From: Paenibacillus kribbensis
GTDB taxonomy: Bacteria > Bacillota > Bacilli > Paenibacillales > Paenibacillaceae
Assembly (NCBI RefSeq): GCF_002240415.1
Contig: NZ_CP020028.1
Span: forward strand, 496,001 to 560,000
Reading direction: 5' to 3'
Length of the DNA stretch: 64,000 nt
The first letter of the stretch is position 1, and every line of letters starts with the position of its first letter. The notes under the pieces are model-generated. The model was not told where the DNA came from. It did not search any database and saw only the letters and a list, made by a program, of their open reading frames with translations. Shown one piece after another: positions 7,447 to 16,982 of this stretch. The position numbers were made by a program, and so were the translations under genes.

Positions 7447-8955
7447 ATGGTAACGAGAATAAGTGGTTTGGCATCTGGTATGGATATAGATTCTATGGTT
7501 AAAAAGTTGATGACAGCTGAGAGCGCTCCGCTGGACAAGCTGAATCAACAGAAGCAGTTAATGGAGTGGAAACGTGAAAGCTATCGGGAGACCAGTGTGA
7601 AACTGGTTACCTTTTCGCAAGAATTAAGTAAGCTTAACATGAGTAGTGCAATTAGTGCTCAAAAGGCGAATATCACTGGAAATACGAGTGCGGTTAGTGC
7701 AAAGGTTTCTTCATCGGCCAGTGGAATATTGGATGTAAAAGTGACCTCGCTGGCAACCGCATCAAGCACTACTTCTTCTGCAGCGATTGAGCTCAATGCT
7801 TCTGCTTCTGCACCAACCGATTGGGGAACTGTTAAGCTACAAGACATTAAAGGTTCGGGAATCTCAGGAACCGTCCCAGTAACAGTAAAAATAGGTGAAG
7901 CATCTATAGAGATAGATCCTGTCAATGAAACGATAGATTCTTTTGTTAATAAAATCAATTCAAATAAGCAAGCTGGTGTGAGTGCCATCTATGACTCCGC
8001 CACAGGTAAGGTTTCTCTAACAAGTAAAACGACTGGAGCTAAAGATATTGAGCTTAGTGGAGATATATTCTCTGCTTTAAAGCTGGGGAGTACCATTACA
8101 GGCGGTGAAGACGCTAAACTCACTGTAAATGGTTTGGATATGACAAGATCCTCCAATACATTCACGATGAATGGTGTCGAACTTACGCTTAATAGTGCCA
8201 GTGGAAGTACTTCGACACGCATTGAGGTGGCCAAAGATACAGATAAGCTGGTTGAAACGGTTCAGGGGTTTGTTGACGCGTACAATGATCTTCTCTCTAC
8301 GTTAAATAATAAAGTAAGTGAAGAACGATACAAAAAATACGCACCTTTAACAACTGACCAAAAAAAGGATATGAGTGATGATGAAATCACACTTTGGACC
8401 AATAAAGCTAAAAGTGGAATGCTTAAAAATGACGACATTTTGCAGAGTGCAGCAGCGGATATGCGTAATGCAATGACTCAGGGAGTTAAACTGGACGACG
8501 GTACAACAATTAGTCTTGCCCAGCTCGGTATAACAACAGGTACGTATCAGACAAAAGGGAAACTTATTTTAGATACAGATAAGCTGAAAGCTGCTTTAGA
8601 TAAAGATCCTGATATTGTGACCAACTTTTTCAGTAAGCAGGATTCTGCTACAGCACAAAGTAATAAATATACGGATCAAGACGGGATTTTTGCACGCATG
8701 AGAAAAATATCCAATACTTCGCTGCAAAAATTAGCTGACAAGGCAGGAACCTCAAAGGTAAGTACTGATCTTAGTGCTTCATTCCTTATCAACAGCACAA
8801 TGGGAACAGAGTTAACGAGTATTGACAGAAGAATTACCGATATGACAGCCCGATTGAATATGATAGAAACGAATTACTACAAAAAATTCACAGCTATGGA
8901 GACGGCAATTAATAGATATAATAGCACTTCTTCTAGTTTGTCCAGCTTTAGATAA
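7447..8955 (+). CDS. fliD: Flagellar filament cap protein FliD (HAP2)
   Basis: The 502-residue product has the FliD N-terminal domain (RISGLASGMDIDSMVKKLM near residue 3) and the C-terminal FliD region, including NNKVSEERYKKYAPLT and a final coiled coil around MTARLNMIETNYYKKFTAME. FliD caps the growing filament and folds incoming flagellin. AGGAGGA precedes the ATG. It lies between flaG and its export chaperone fliT, with fliS between them. Confidence 0.94.
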   Translation: MVTRISGLASGMDIDSMVKKLMTAESAPLDKLNQQKQLMEWKRESYRETSVKLVTFSQELSKLNMSSAISAQKANITGNTSAVSAKVSSSASGILDVKVTSLATASSTTSSAAIELNASASAPTDWGTVKLQDIKGSGISGTVPVTVKIGEASIEIDPVNETIDSFVNKINSNKQAGVSAIYDSATGKVSLTSKTTGAKDIELSGDIFSALKLGSTITGGEDAKLTVNGLDMTRSSNTFTMNGVELTLNSASGSTSTRIEVAKDTDKLVETVQGFVDAYNDLLSTLNNKVSEERYKKYAPLTTDQKKDMSDDEITLWTNKAKSGMLKNDDILQSAAADMRNAMTQGVKLDDGTTISLAQLGITTGTYQTKGKLILDTDKLKAALDKDPDIVTNFFSKQDSATAQSNKYTDQDGIFARMRKISNTSLQKLADKAGTSKVSTDLSASFLINSTMGTELTSIDRRITDMTARLNMIETNYYKKFTAMETAINRYNSTSSSLSSFR

Positions 8956-8972
8956 ATAAGGAGGTCATACAT

Positions 8973-9356
8973 TTGATTCAATCCCCTTACCAGAAGTATC
9001 AGCAGGCTCAAGCCCAAACTGCCTCCAAGCCTAAACTTCTGATTATGCTGTATGATGGGGCAATTCGTTTTACTCGGGCAGGTATAGACGGGATTTTAGA
9101 TGAAGATTATGGGAAAGCGAACTATAATCTTTGTAAATCACAAGCTATCATCCATGAATTAATATCCGCCTTGAATTTTGACTATCCGATTGCACAGGAT
9201 TTATTAAGAATTTATGAATATATGCTGCATTGTCTGATTGAGGCTAACGTTCATAAAGATGTGTCCAAGGCTCGGGAAGTAGAGGGACATCTAACGGATC
9301 TTCGTGAGGCTTGGGTGGAAGTGAGCAAACTACCAAGCTCGGTCACAGGTAGCTGA
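8973..9356 (+). CDS. fliS: Flagellin export chaperone FliS
   Basis: The 127-residue all-helical protein shows FliS motifs YQKYQQAQAQTASKPKLLIMLYDGAIRF and a C-terminal HLTDLREAW. FliS binds the C terminus of flagellin and prevents early polymerisation. The start is TTG, chosen because AAGGAGG lies seven bases upstream and the reading fits the family N terminus. Its TGA overlaps the fliT ATG by one base. Confidence 0.92.
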   Translation: MIQSPYQKYQQAQAQTASKPKLLIMLYDGAIRFTRAGIDGILDEDYGKANYNLCKSQAIIHELISALNFDYPIAQDLLRIYEYMLHCLIEANVHKDVSKAREVEGHLTDLREAWVEVSKLPSSVTGS

Positions 9357-9700
9357 TGGACAGTAACAGTGTGCAAGCCCTTATTCAAGCATTAAAAGAA
9401 ATGACAATAGAGATGACTAAACGGCTCTCAATCATGGAAGAGGAAGAATTAGTTACTTTTGTAGATCGTCGACAGGAAATTGTGCATGCAATGGAAAAAT
9501 ATCGTACTTCTCTCACTGAGGAAGACAAACAAGAAATTGGACTCATCTTAGATATGGATGGACCGATATTGAAGCGTATGAATAAGTTGAAAGATGAAGC
9601 GGGCAGCTGGATGGAGAAAAAAGGTAATATTCGAATTCAACAAAATGCTTACCAGCGTGCTTATTCGGTTGACAGTCTTTTTATAGACCACCGTAAATAA
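9356..9700 (+). CDS. fliT: FliT-like flagellar export chaperone
   Basis: This 114-residue helical protein directly follows fliS with a one-base stop/start overlap. Its long amphipathic helices (LIQALKEMTIEMTKRLSIMEEEEL) and length fit FliT, the chaperone of the cap protein FliD. FliT sequences diverge strongly, so the call depends on position and helix content. A GU-rich terminator follows, ending the flaG-fliT operon. Confidence 0.75.
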   Translation: MDSNSVQALIQALKEMTIEMTKRLSIMEEEELVTFVDRRQEIVHAMEKYRTSLTEEDKQEIGLILDMDGPILKRMNKLKDEAGSWMEKKGNIRIQQNAYQRAYSVDSLFIDHRK

Positions 9701-9710
9701 ATGGTATTAT

Positions 9711-9745
9711 AATCTCTCTCAGTCATTACTGGGGGGATTTTTTTT
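9711..9745 (+). terminator. Terminator after fliT
   Basis: AATCTCTCTC and GGGGGGATT pair with several G-T pairs, with AGT/ACT below the loop, followed by at least eight T. The stem is weaker than its neighbours but the T run is long. Confidence 0.65.
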
Positions 9746-9755
9746 ATTTGCAAGG

Positions 9756-9783
9756 TTCACTCCTTCATGTTACAGTCCGATAT
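9756..9783 (+). promoter_or_regulatory. Possible SigD-type promoter of the glycosylation island
   Basis: TCCGATAT (9776-9783) is a 7 of 8 match to the SigD -10, but the box 16 bases upstream is only TTCA against TAAA. It lies 20 bases before the Maf-type gene. Weak on sequence alone, but the position would link glycosylation to late flagellar timing. Confidence 0.3.
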
Positions 9784-9803
9784 ATTAATTAAGAAGAATC
9801 AAT

Positions 9804-11606
9804 ATGAATGGTGGTATGGTCTTGACAATTTTATCAATGAACTTGGCTGCTATACAGTATCGCTTTCCACATGCTGCTAATACAATACTCGAGCTTGAGC
9901 CAACTGAGGCTCAGGATCCCAAGTCTTATAATGAACCCGTAGAAAAAGATCATATTTGGTTGGAGGCGGTTCAGCAATCGGTAGAAAATATAGAATGTGT
10001 CTTTGTTTATGGATTTGGCCAGGGTCTTGGCATTGCTGACATCCTTGAAATGTATCCTGACCGCTTGCTTTTTGTATATGAACCGGATGAATACCAGTTC
10101 CTAAAGTCCATTAGCAGTTATGATATGCGGAGTCTTTTAGAGCATCCCAATTTGTACTGGCTGGCCATTGGTGATTCCCAATTGAACTCACTGTTTTATA
10201 TGGCGTCTGTCCATATGCAGCGAGAGTTAGCTTTTGTAGCACTTCGTCATTATCTCGAGGTAGAGATGGATGTATTACGTGATGTTAAAGAAAAATTGGA
10301 AGAATATAATCACACCTATGAATCAAACCAACGCACGCATCATCTTTTTCGACAGGACTGGATTCGTAACTGTATGTACCAGATGGCAGGGATGCTGACC
10401 TCGCCCTCTATTGATGATTTGAAATTTTCCTTTCCCGGTAGTACGGCTTTCATTATCGCTTCAGGCCCGTCACTCCAGCAGGATATTGAGTGGATTAAGC
10501 GTGTAAGACCCCATGCTCTTGTTATCGCGGCAGGCTCCAGTATTCAGGCACTAGTTAAACAGGGGATACAGCCGCATTTAGCGGTCACGCTGGATGGGGG
10601 GATTATCAATGATAAGGTGTTTTCTCAGCCTGAAACGTTAGAAGCTCCTTTATTGTATGGGTCTACCTCTTATTTTGGAATTACAGACCGCAAGCAGAAA
10701 GATACCGTTCATTTTGTGCTAAGCAATGATCATATTTCGCAGTATTATTTAGGAATTGACCGGACACAGGTAGCTATAACGGCAACACCGACGGTTGTAG
10801 GCTCAGCTATACAGGCGGCTGTGTGGCTGGGCGCTCGGCGTGTCGTACTGATGGGGCAGGATTTATCCTTCCCAGGTAATAAGTTCTACGCTGATGGATT
10901 AGGACATGTTGAAGAATCCCACAAAGCATCGATTGTGGAGAAGGCATTGCAACAGGTATTGAACGTGCACGGTGAATATAATGCAACGAATGAAAGCTTA
11001 TTGTTTATGAAAGACGCACTAGAGAATTTGTTCGCAGCCTTATCCAGCATTGAATTCATTAATACGACTCGTAACGGGGCCGCGCTAGAGGGAACCGTTT
11101 GGAAGCCGATTGAAGAAGTATATGATATGATTGCCGAGGAACATATTGAGCACGATGCAATAGCAAATATTCAACGTAATCAACCCTTTATTATAAATGA
11201 AAATCGTATCGAAGAGGTTAAAGGGAAAATACAGCATACGCTCAATGATTTCGCCCAATTCAGGGAAGAATTGAAAGTCATGTTGAAAACGATCGGAAAT
11301 ATTAGAGAGTGGAGCCGAATGAAGCCGCTGAGGTGTCATAATGCGATTGTCGAAATTGAACAACGTTGGACCAGCATTGTAAGTAGAGATTGGTTTGTTC
11401 CCATTATAGAAACCGTACTCCCACTGGAAATTGGTCTGTTTGACCAGCAGCAGCCTTTGATCGCTATAGAGCAAAATCTCTCGCGTAAAGCCGATATGAT
11501 ACACAAGCATCTTGGTAAGCTAGGAAATGAAATACTGGATAAAATTCCGATGCTTGAAGAACTGTTTATAGAAGCAATTCGCAGAATAGATAATATAAAG
11601 AGTTAA
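9804..11606 (+). CDS. Motility-associated factor (Maf/DUF115) flagellin glycosyltransferase
   Basis: The 600-residue product has the Maf architecture: an N-terminal domain with VFVYGFGQGLGI (about residue 70), the central DUF115 domain from about residue 200 containing FIIASGPSLQQDI and HLAVTLDGG, and a helical C-terminal region. Maf proteins move nonulosonic acids such as pseudaminic acid onto flagellin Ser/Thr residues in the cytoplasm. The following genes make such a sugar and hag is nearby, so flagellin is the likely acceptor. The ribosome site before the ATG at 9804 is poor (AAGAAGAA), and a second in-frame ATG at 9816 is possible. The donor sugar is inferred from neighbours. Confidence 0.85.
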   Translation: MNGGMVLTILSMNLAAIQYRFPHAANTILELEPTEAQDPKSYNEPVEKDHIWLEAVQQSVENIECVFVYGFGQGLGIADILEMYPDRLLFVYEPDEYQFLKSISSYDMRSLLEHPNLYWLAIGDSQLNSLFYMASVHMQRELAFVALRHYLEVEMDVLRDVKEKLEEYNHTYESNQRTHHLFRQDWIRNCMYQMAGMLTSPSIDDLKFSFPGSTAFIIASGPSLQQDIEWIKRVRPHALVIAAGSSIQALVKQGIQPHLAVTLDGGIINDKVFSQPETLEAPLLYGSTSYFGITDRKQKDTVHFVLSNDHISQYYLGIDRTQVAITATPTVVGSAIQAAVWLGARRVVLMGQDLSFPGNKFYADGLGHVEESHKASIVEKALQQVLNVHGEYNATNESLLFMKDALENLFAALSSIEFINTTRNGAALEGTVWKPIEEVYDMIAEEHIEHDAIANIQRNQPFIINENRIEEVKGKIQHTLNDFAQFREELKVMLKTIGNIREWSRMKPLRCHNAIVEIEQRWTSIVSRDWFVPIIETVLPLEIGLFDQQQPLIAIEQNLSRKADMIHKHLGKLGNEILDKIPMLEELFIEAIRRIDNIKS

Positions 11607-11618
11607 AGGACAAGGGAC

Positions 11619-12623
11619 GTGTTCAAAATGCAGAAGGAAACCTACAAAGGGAAGAAAATATTAATCACAGGTGGAACGGGAACAATAGGGCGTCAACTGG
11701 TGCAGAGACTTTTGAAAGATGAGCCGAGTGTAATTCGTATTTTTAGCCGTGATGAGCATAAACAGTATGAAATGAATATAGATTTTCAAGCCCACTCTAA
11801 TCAATTGCGTTTTCTGATTGGTGATGTGAGAGATCAGCAAAGATTGATGAGAGCAATGGAGGATATTGATTACGTATTCCATTTAGCCGCAATGAAGCAC
11901 GTGCCTTCGTGTGAGTATAACCCGTTTGAGGCTGTACAAACCAATGTCATAGGTACCCAGAATGTCATTCAAGCGGCTTTGGAGAATGGAGTGAAAAAGG
12001 TGCTTTTCACAAGCACGGATAAGGCTATTTCTCCGACCAACACTTATGGTGCAACCAAGCTAACAGCAGAGCGTCTGATTTCGGCTTCTGAATATCAAAA
12101 GGGCTCCAAGTCTACTATATTTTCTTCGGTTCGCTTTGGAAATGTGATGGGTTCACGTGGCTCCGTTATTCCATTATTTAAGAAACAAATTTTGGAAAAT
12201 GACGAAATCACCATTACAGATCCAGAGATGTTGAGATACATGATGACCCCTTCACAGGCGATTGAATTAATCCTGCAGGCTAACGAGGATGCACAGGGGG
12301 GGGAAGTCTTTGTCCTGAAAATGCCTGTTGTGCGAATTGGTGACTTAGCCGAAGCGCTCATAAAGGTTTTTTTAGAAAAATCCGGGATCAAAACTAAAGT
12401 CGAAGTTAAACGGATAGGACTTCGTCCAGGCGAGAAGATGTTTGAAGAATTAATGACTGAAGACGAACGACTAAATGCTCTAGAAACAGAGCAAATGTAT
12501 ATTATACCGTCACTTTCTAAAAATAAAAATCAAACGTTATCAAATAAGATTATTAAGCCAAATGAGCTTCCAATTGCTAAAAACGTGATTATAGACTGGT
12601 TAATATCAGAGAATCTGATTTAA
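11619..12623 (+). CDS. pseB: UDP-N-acetylglucosamine 4,6-dehydratase (inverting), PseB-like
   Basis: The 334-residue extended SDR protein has the NAD-binding loop ILITGGTGTIGRQL near residue 14 and the catalytic-type TDKAISPTNTYGATK segment with Tyr and Lys. FHLAAMKHVP and RPGEKMFEELMTEDE also fit the PseB/FlaA1/CapD family. PseB starts pseudaminic acid synthesis by removing water from UDP-GlcNAc and inverting C5. The start is uncertain: a GTG at 11619 has AAAGGA eight bases upstream, while an in-frame ATG at 11628 has AAGGGA ten bases upstream. It follows the Maf gene by 12 bases, so they are probably cotranscribed. PseC, the next enzyme, lies at the far end of the island. Confidence 0.87.
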   Translation: MFKMQKETYKGKKILITGGTGTIGRQLVQRLLKDEPSVIRIFSRDEHKQYEMNIDFQAHSNQLRFLIGDVRDQQRLMRAMEDIDYVFHLAAMKHVPSCEYNPFEAVQTNVIGTQNVIQAALENGVKKVLFTSTDKAISPTNTYGATKLTAERLISASEYQKGSKSTIFSSVRFGNVMGSRGSVIPLFKKQILENDEITITDPEMLRYMMTPSQAIELILQANEDAQGGEVFVLKMPVVRIGDLAEALIKVFLEKSGIKTKVEVKRIGLRPGEKMFEELMTEDERLNALETEQMYIIPSLSKNKNQTLSNKIIKPNELPIAKNVIIDWLISENLI

Positions 12624-12758
12624 TTGTTGTCGAACAGGATATGAAAAATTGAAAATAAACACATGGAAAGAGATTTAAAGAGCATTTGATGTGTTAGTAT
12701 TTACCGTTCGAGAAGCACTGAAAAAAGAATTCTATAAAAAAATAGGGGAGAGTAACAT

Positions 12759-13505
12759 ATGAATTCAATTAGGTATTTAGGAAACTCAAGTAATGAAGAA
12801 AAAAAAGGTAAACAAAAATTCGTGGAGATAATGAAGAATTCACCCATTCCTGATGAGGAAATTTTGGATAATATGGGAATTTATCTAAGAAGACAAACTC
12901 TCTCAAGGCTATTATACATTAATGAATTATATAAAAAGATTATAAATGTTCATGGAGTTATTATGGAATTTGGAGTGAGATGGGGACAGAATCTGTCGTT
13001 ATATGAAAATTTAAGAGGTATATATGAACCATATAATTATAATAGAAAAATTATTGGATTTGATACGTTTGAAGGCTTTCCTGAAGTAGATATTAAGGAT
13101 GGTCAGCACGTCAGTAAAGGAGATTATTCTGTTACTCCTAACTATTTTGAGTACTTGGACAGTGTGATGCAATTTCATGAACAAGAAAGTCCGATTTCCC
13201 ACATTAAAAAATATGAGTTGATAAAGGGAGATGCAACGGATAGTATTACGACTTATCTATCTGATCATCCTGAAACTATTGTTTCATTAGCATATTTTGA
13301 TTTTGATTTATATAAACCTACAAAAAAATGCCTGGAGGCTATTTCAAGCCATCTCACAAAAGGAAGTGTTTTAGCTTTTGATGAGCTTAACTATAGTGCA
13401 CTTCCTGGTGAGACAATCGCTTTAAAAGAAGTATTGGGTTTAAGTCGATATGCCATTAGAAGAGATCCTATGAATCCACTATGTTCTTATATCATTATTG
13501 AATAA
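12759..13505 (+). CDS. TylF/MycF-like class I methyltransferase
   Basis: The 248-residue protein has VIMEFGVRWGQNLSLYENL (SAM-binding loop region) and IIGFDTFEGFPEVD, then AYFDFDLYKPTKKCLEAI and VLAFDELNYSALPGE. These are hallmarks of the TylF/macrocin O-methyltransferase family, which methylates sugar hydroxyls using SAM and a metal. Here it may methylate the flagellin glycan; that is inference. The gene is strikingly AT-rich, with AAA/AAT/ATA codons, unlike flanking genes, and sits in an AT-rich gap of 135 bases. It therefore looks like a separate acquisition within the island. Homologues are sometimes misnamed carnitine CoA-transferases. Confidence 0.72.
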   Translation: MNSIRYLGNSSNEEKKGKQKFVEIMKNSPIPDEEILDNMGIYLRRQTLSRLLYINELYKKIINVHGVIMEFGVRWGQNLSLYENLRGIYEPYNYNRKIIGFDTFEGFPEVDIKDGQHVSKGDYSVTPNYFEYLDSVMQFHEQESPISHIKKYELIKGDATDSITTYLSDHPETIVSLAYFDFDLYKPTKKCLEAISSHLTKGSVLAFDELNYSALPGETIALKEVLGLSRYAIRRDPMNPLCSYIIIE

Positions 13506-13522
13506 AAGAAAGGCGAATATTC

Positions 13523-14251
13523 ATGAATATTACTGCCATTATCCAAGCCCGTATGGGATCTACGCGTCTTCCTGGCAAGGTTATGAACAAACTAGGGGAT
13601 CAGACAGTTCTGGGACATGTGATTAATAGGGTACTTGCAATTCCTACCTTGAACCAGGTCATCGTGGCTACGACCACGGAGACGGAGGATGACCATATTT
13701 GTCAGGAGGCAAGCCATTACGGGGTAAACTATTTCAGGGGAAGCCGGGCGAATGTCCTCAGCCGTTACTATGAAGCGGCAAAGGAAGTAAAAGCAGATGT
13801 TGTTGTGCGAATTACGTCGGATTGTCCTCTTTTAGACCCACTTATTTCCGATAAAGTCATTACTCATTTTTTGGACAATGATTTAGATTATTCTAGCAGT
13901 GGTTTAAGTGGTACTTTTGCACGGGGACTGGATACAGAAGTGTTTACCTTTGATGCTTTAAGCCGATCGTATTTTCATGCCACGAAAGAATATGAATACG
14001 AGCACGTTACACCCTACATTTACCAGCATCCTGATTTATTTCATATCCATGCATACAGCAGCAGCACAGATTTTAGTCGATACAGGTTGACGTTAGATAC
14101 CCCCGAGGATTGGGAGTTGATTTCCAGGATTTATGGGGAGTTATATACAGGAAACATTTTCCATTGGAACGAGATACTTTCGCTACTTGAGCGTCAACCT
14201 GAACTGGCGCTGATCAATGCGGAGGTAAAGCAAAAAAAGCTAGGCGAGTAA
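13523..14251 (+). CDS. SpsF/PseF-like nonulosonic acid cytidylyltransferase
   Basis: The 242-residue product opens with IIQARMGSTRLPGKVM, the nucleotide-binding motif of SpsF/PseF/NeuA-type cytidylyltransferases. It continues with VVRITSDCPLLDP, the metal-binding aspartate region, and TEVFTFDALSRSY. Such enzymes couple CTP to a nonulosonic acid to make the CMP-activated donor used by Maf transferases. The closest form appears to be SpsF of Bacillus spore-coat clusters rather than classical PseF. It lies in a tight run with ATP-grasp, HAD, PseG and PseI genes. Confidence 0.8.
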   Translation: MNITAIIQARMGSTRLPGKVMNKLGDQTVLGHVINRVLAIPTLNQVIVATTTETEDDHICQEASHYGVNYFRGSRANVLSRYYEAAKEVKADVVVRITSDCPLLDPLISDKVITHFLDNDLDYSSSGLSGTFARGLDTEVFTFDALSRSYFHATKEYEYEHVTPYIYQHPDLFHIHAYSSSTDFSRYRLTLDTPEDWELISRIYGELYTGNIFHWNEILSLLERQPELALINAEVKQKKLGE

Positions 14252-14284
14252 TAAAGTGATGACTGATAAAGCGAGGTTTGCGGT

Positions 14285-15244
14285 ATGAATGTCATGATCA
14301 TGAGTATCAGTCAGAAGGTGCCTATGATTAAAGCGGTAAGGGATGCCCTGCATCGTGCCCGTCCAGGGGCCAAGTTGTATGGAGCGGATATTAGTGCTAG
14401 CTGTTTAGGGCAGTATGTGGTTGATGTATTCTGGCTTTGTCCTTCTTTACAAGATTTGACGGTGGATAGTCTTATCAGCTACTGTCATGCACAAGAGATT
14501 TCAGTAATCATTCCGAGCAGAGACGGAGAATTACTATATTTTGCAGAGCAGCGGCAACAACTAGAGAAGGCCGGCATTAGAGTTATGATATCGGATGTTG
14601 ATGCAGTAGAGCTATGTTTGGACAAGTTACGCTTTTATGAGGTACTGGTGAAACAGGGATATCCGGTAATTCCAACATTCACAGAGCTTGAAGCTATAGC
14701 AACATCCTCCTACTATAACGTTGGACAATATGTGGTAAAAGAGCGATTTGGGGCCGGTTCAATCAATGCGGGTATTGGTCTTAGCCCCCATGAAACTAAA
14801 AGGCATGCGAAAAGAATGCTAAACCCGGTATTTCAGCCTCTGATCCAAGGGATGGAGTATAGTGTTGATGTGTTCTTGACAGGTGAAAGTAAGGCTGTGG
14901 GGGCCATTGTTCGGCAACGCAATTGGGTGATGAATGGGGAGTCACAGATCACGACATCAGTTCGTTACCCGGAAATAGAGGAACTGTGTCAGCAGATTGC
15001 AGAGCAATTCCGCTTTCGTGGTCATGTTATCTTCCAGCTTATAGTGGATGGAGATAAACGGCAGCATCTAATTGAGTGTAACTGTCGGTTTGGGGGAGCG
15101 TCGACGCTATCATTAGCAATGGGGCTGGATAGTTTTTTCTGGTTTCTGAAGGAGAGCGAGGGGACTCAAATTGACGACTTGTTCTTTCATAGATCTGCGC
15201 ATGAGAAAATGCTAGTTCGGCATGCGGAGGACCTAATCTTATGA
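14285..15244 (+). CDS. ATP-grasp enzyme (carbamoyl-phosphate-synthase-like)
   Basis: The 319-residue protein has an N-terminal pre-ATP-grasp domain (VMIMSISQKVPMIKAVRDAL, EISVIIPSRDGELLYF). The ATP-grasp fold follows: YVVKERFGAGSINAGIGL supplies the ATP-binding Lys and flexible loop, and LIECNCRFGGAST carries the metal-binding Glu and Asn. Such enzymes activate a carboxylate as acyl-phosphate and join it to an amine or thiol. The stop overlaps the HAD gene start by four bases (ATGA), so the two are coupled. No substrate can be read from sequence. Its place in the Pse-like island suggests it acylates an amino group of the sugar or of a precursor. Confidence 0.75.
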   Translation: MNVMIMSISQKVPMIKAVRDALHRARPGAKLYGADISASCLGQYVVDVFWLCPSLQDLTVDSLISYCHAQEISVIIPSRDGELLYFAEQRQQLEKAGIRVMISDVDAVELCLDKLRFYEVLVKQGYPVIPTFTELEAIATSSYYNVGQYVVKERFGAGSINAGIGLSPHETKRHAKRMLNPVFQPLIQGMEYSVDVFLTGESKAVGAIVRQRNWVMNGESQITTSVRYPEIEELCQQIAEQFRFRGHVIFQLIVDGDKRQHLIECNCRFGGASTLSLAMGLDSFFWFLKESEGTQIDDLFFHRSAHEKMLVRHAEDLIL

Positions 15245-15924
15245 AGGTTTTTGTTTTTGATCTTGATGATACTTTGTACGAAGAAATTACTTTTGTTCGA
15301 AGCGGATTTCAGGCGGTCGCTTCTTACTTGAGCGAGCAATTTGGTATAAACTCACAGGAGGCCTTCTCAATCATGTGGGATGTGCTGGAGCAAGAGGGTA
15401 GAGGAAAGGTCTTTGACAGAGTGCTTGAACATTATGGGATGGCAACACGGCGTAATATCAGGAAATGCCTATCGATTTATAGGCTTCATCGACCGGACAT
15501 CACACTATCCCCTGATGCGGATGCGGTTTTGAAGCGCCTGGCAGTCGAAGGCTCCCCGATCTATATTGTGACGGATGGCAACAAGGTCGTACAATATAAC
15601 AAGATTAAAGCACTAGGTTTGGAAGAGCGGGTGAGGAAATGCTATATCACCTATCGATACGGGAGACATAGATCTAAACCTTCTCCTTATTGTTTCCAGC
15701 TCATCGCGCAAACGGAAAAGGTTGATCCGTCCGATATTATATATATTGGAGATAATCCGAACAAAGACTTTGTGGGTATACGGCCTTTAGGGTACCGCAC
15801 GATTCGAATTCGTCGAGGGCATTTTAAGGATACCGTAAAGCCTGAGGAATATAATGCAGATGTGGAAGTGGAAACTTTGGACCAATTGTTTGAGACTACG
15901 ACTGCTTGGGATGTATCCCAATGA
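15241..15924 (+). CDS. HAD-family phosphatase
   Basis: The 227-residue protein has HAD motif I (FVFDLDDTLYEE, residues 3-14), motif II (YIVTDGNK, about residue 102), a later Lys in SKPSPYCFQ, and motif IV (IIYIGDNPNKDF). It is predicted to remove phosphate from a small metabolite. In nonulosonic acid pathways the 9-phosphate of the sugar acid is sometimes removed by a HAD enzyme, but PseI-type routes do not need that step, so the substrate here is open. It overlaps the ATP-grasp gene by four bases and pseG by four bases. Confidence 0.82.
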   Translation: MKVFVFDLDDTLYEEITFVRSGFQAVASYLSEQFGINSQEAFSIMWDVLEQEGRGKVFDRVLEHYGMATRRNIRKCLSIYRLHRPDITLSPDADAVLKRLAVEGSPIYIVTDGNKVVQYNKIKALGLEERVRKCYITYRYGRHRSKPSPYCFQLIAQTEKVDPSDIIYIGDNPNKDFVGIRPLGYRTIRIRRGHFKDTVKPEEYNADVEVETLDQLFETTTAWDVSQ

Positions 15925-16982
15925 AAATGCAGATCTTGATACGGGCAAACGCCTCTTCTCGACTGGGAATCGGGCATATGATGAGGTGCATTACCCTTGC
16001 CTTGAGTATACGGGATAACATACCAGCAGATATCCGCTTTGTGTGTAATGCTGATATACCGCAAGCTTTGGCTGAAGATATTTGCTGCAGAGGCTTTAGT
16101 CTTTCCTGTCTATCGGGAACTGATGAGGAACCCTTAGAGATGGATCGGGATGCCCAGGAGACTGCAGCTGTAGGTGGTGAACAATGCGATTGGCTTATTG
16201 TGGACCATTATGGCTTAGATGCCCGTTGGGAGCAATTGCTCCGTCCTTATGTCCGCAATATCTTGGTGATTGATGACCTGGCAAATCGGCCACATGATTG
16301 TGACGTACTATTGGACCAGAACTTATATCCAGATATGGATAAAAGATATATCGGATTGCTGCCGGAGCATGCACTTCAACTATTGGGCCCGGAATTTGCA
16401 TTGCTACGGAACGACTTTTTCCGTCTGTCGGAAAAAGTGGTCGCTCGGACACAATGTCAATGCATTCTTGTTAATTTCGGTGGAAGTGATCCAACAAATG
16501 AGTTGGGGAAAATGCTGCCTGTCGTTGAAAGCGAAATCGGAAAACAGTTTCATTTTATTGTAGTTGCAGGTCCAGCCAACTCTCGTGTACCAGAACTGCG
16601 AGCAGCATTCTCTCCTTTTGACCATGTTACGTTTTATGAGAATTGTTCGAATATGGCGGAGCTGTTAGCCTCAGTGGATTTGGCGATCGGTGCAGGTGGA
16701 ATCTCTATGTGGGAGCGCTGCTATATGGGTGTGCCTTCCGTGATTATCACCGTGGCTGAAAATCAGAAGGCAACTGTTGTGGAAGCAGCAAAACGGGGGC
16801 TTGCATGGTATATGGGGGCAAGTGGGGAGGTCAGGACTGAACAAGTTACAGATATACTGGAGAAATTGCTAAATAAGCCCGAATTGCTAGCTGAGCAGAG
16901 CAGGGCGGTTCTGGCTTTGACGGAGACGCAGAGAAGGAGCGGGAGACATCCCATCCTTTCCATATTAAAGGGGGAATTATAG
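15921..16982 (+). CDS. pseG: UDP-2,4-diacetamido-2,4,6-trideoxy-beta-L-altropyranose hydrolase, PseG-like
   Basis: The 353-residue GT-B-like protein begins with RANASSRLGIGHMMRC, the PseG/SpsG signature carrying the Gly-rich loop and catalytic His. It continues with LVNFGGSDPTN and LAIGAGGISMWERC, which bind the nucleotide diphosphate. PseG removes UDP from the pseudaminic acid precursor sugar. The ATG at 15921 overlaps the HAD stop (ATGA) and fits the family start; an in-frame TTG at 15906 is less likely. Its TAG overlaps the pseI GTG by one base. Confidence 0.88.
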   Translation: MKMQILIRANASSRLGIGHMMRCITLALSIRDNIPADIRFVCNADIPQALAEDICCRGFSLSCLSGTDEEPLEMDRDAQETAAVGGEQCDWLIVDHYGLDARWEQLLRPYVRNILVIDDLANRPHDCDVLLDQNLYPDMDKRYIGLLPEHALQLLGPEFALLRNDFFRLSEKVVARTQCQCILVNFGGSDPTNELGKMLPVVESEIGKQFHFIVVAGPANSRVPELRAAFSPFDHVTFYENCSNMAELLASVDLAIGAGGISMWERCYMGVPSVIITVAENQKATVVEAAKRGLAWYMGASGEVRTEQVTDILEKLLNKPELLAEQSRAVLALTETQRRSGRHPILSILKGEL

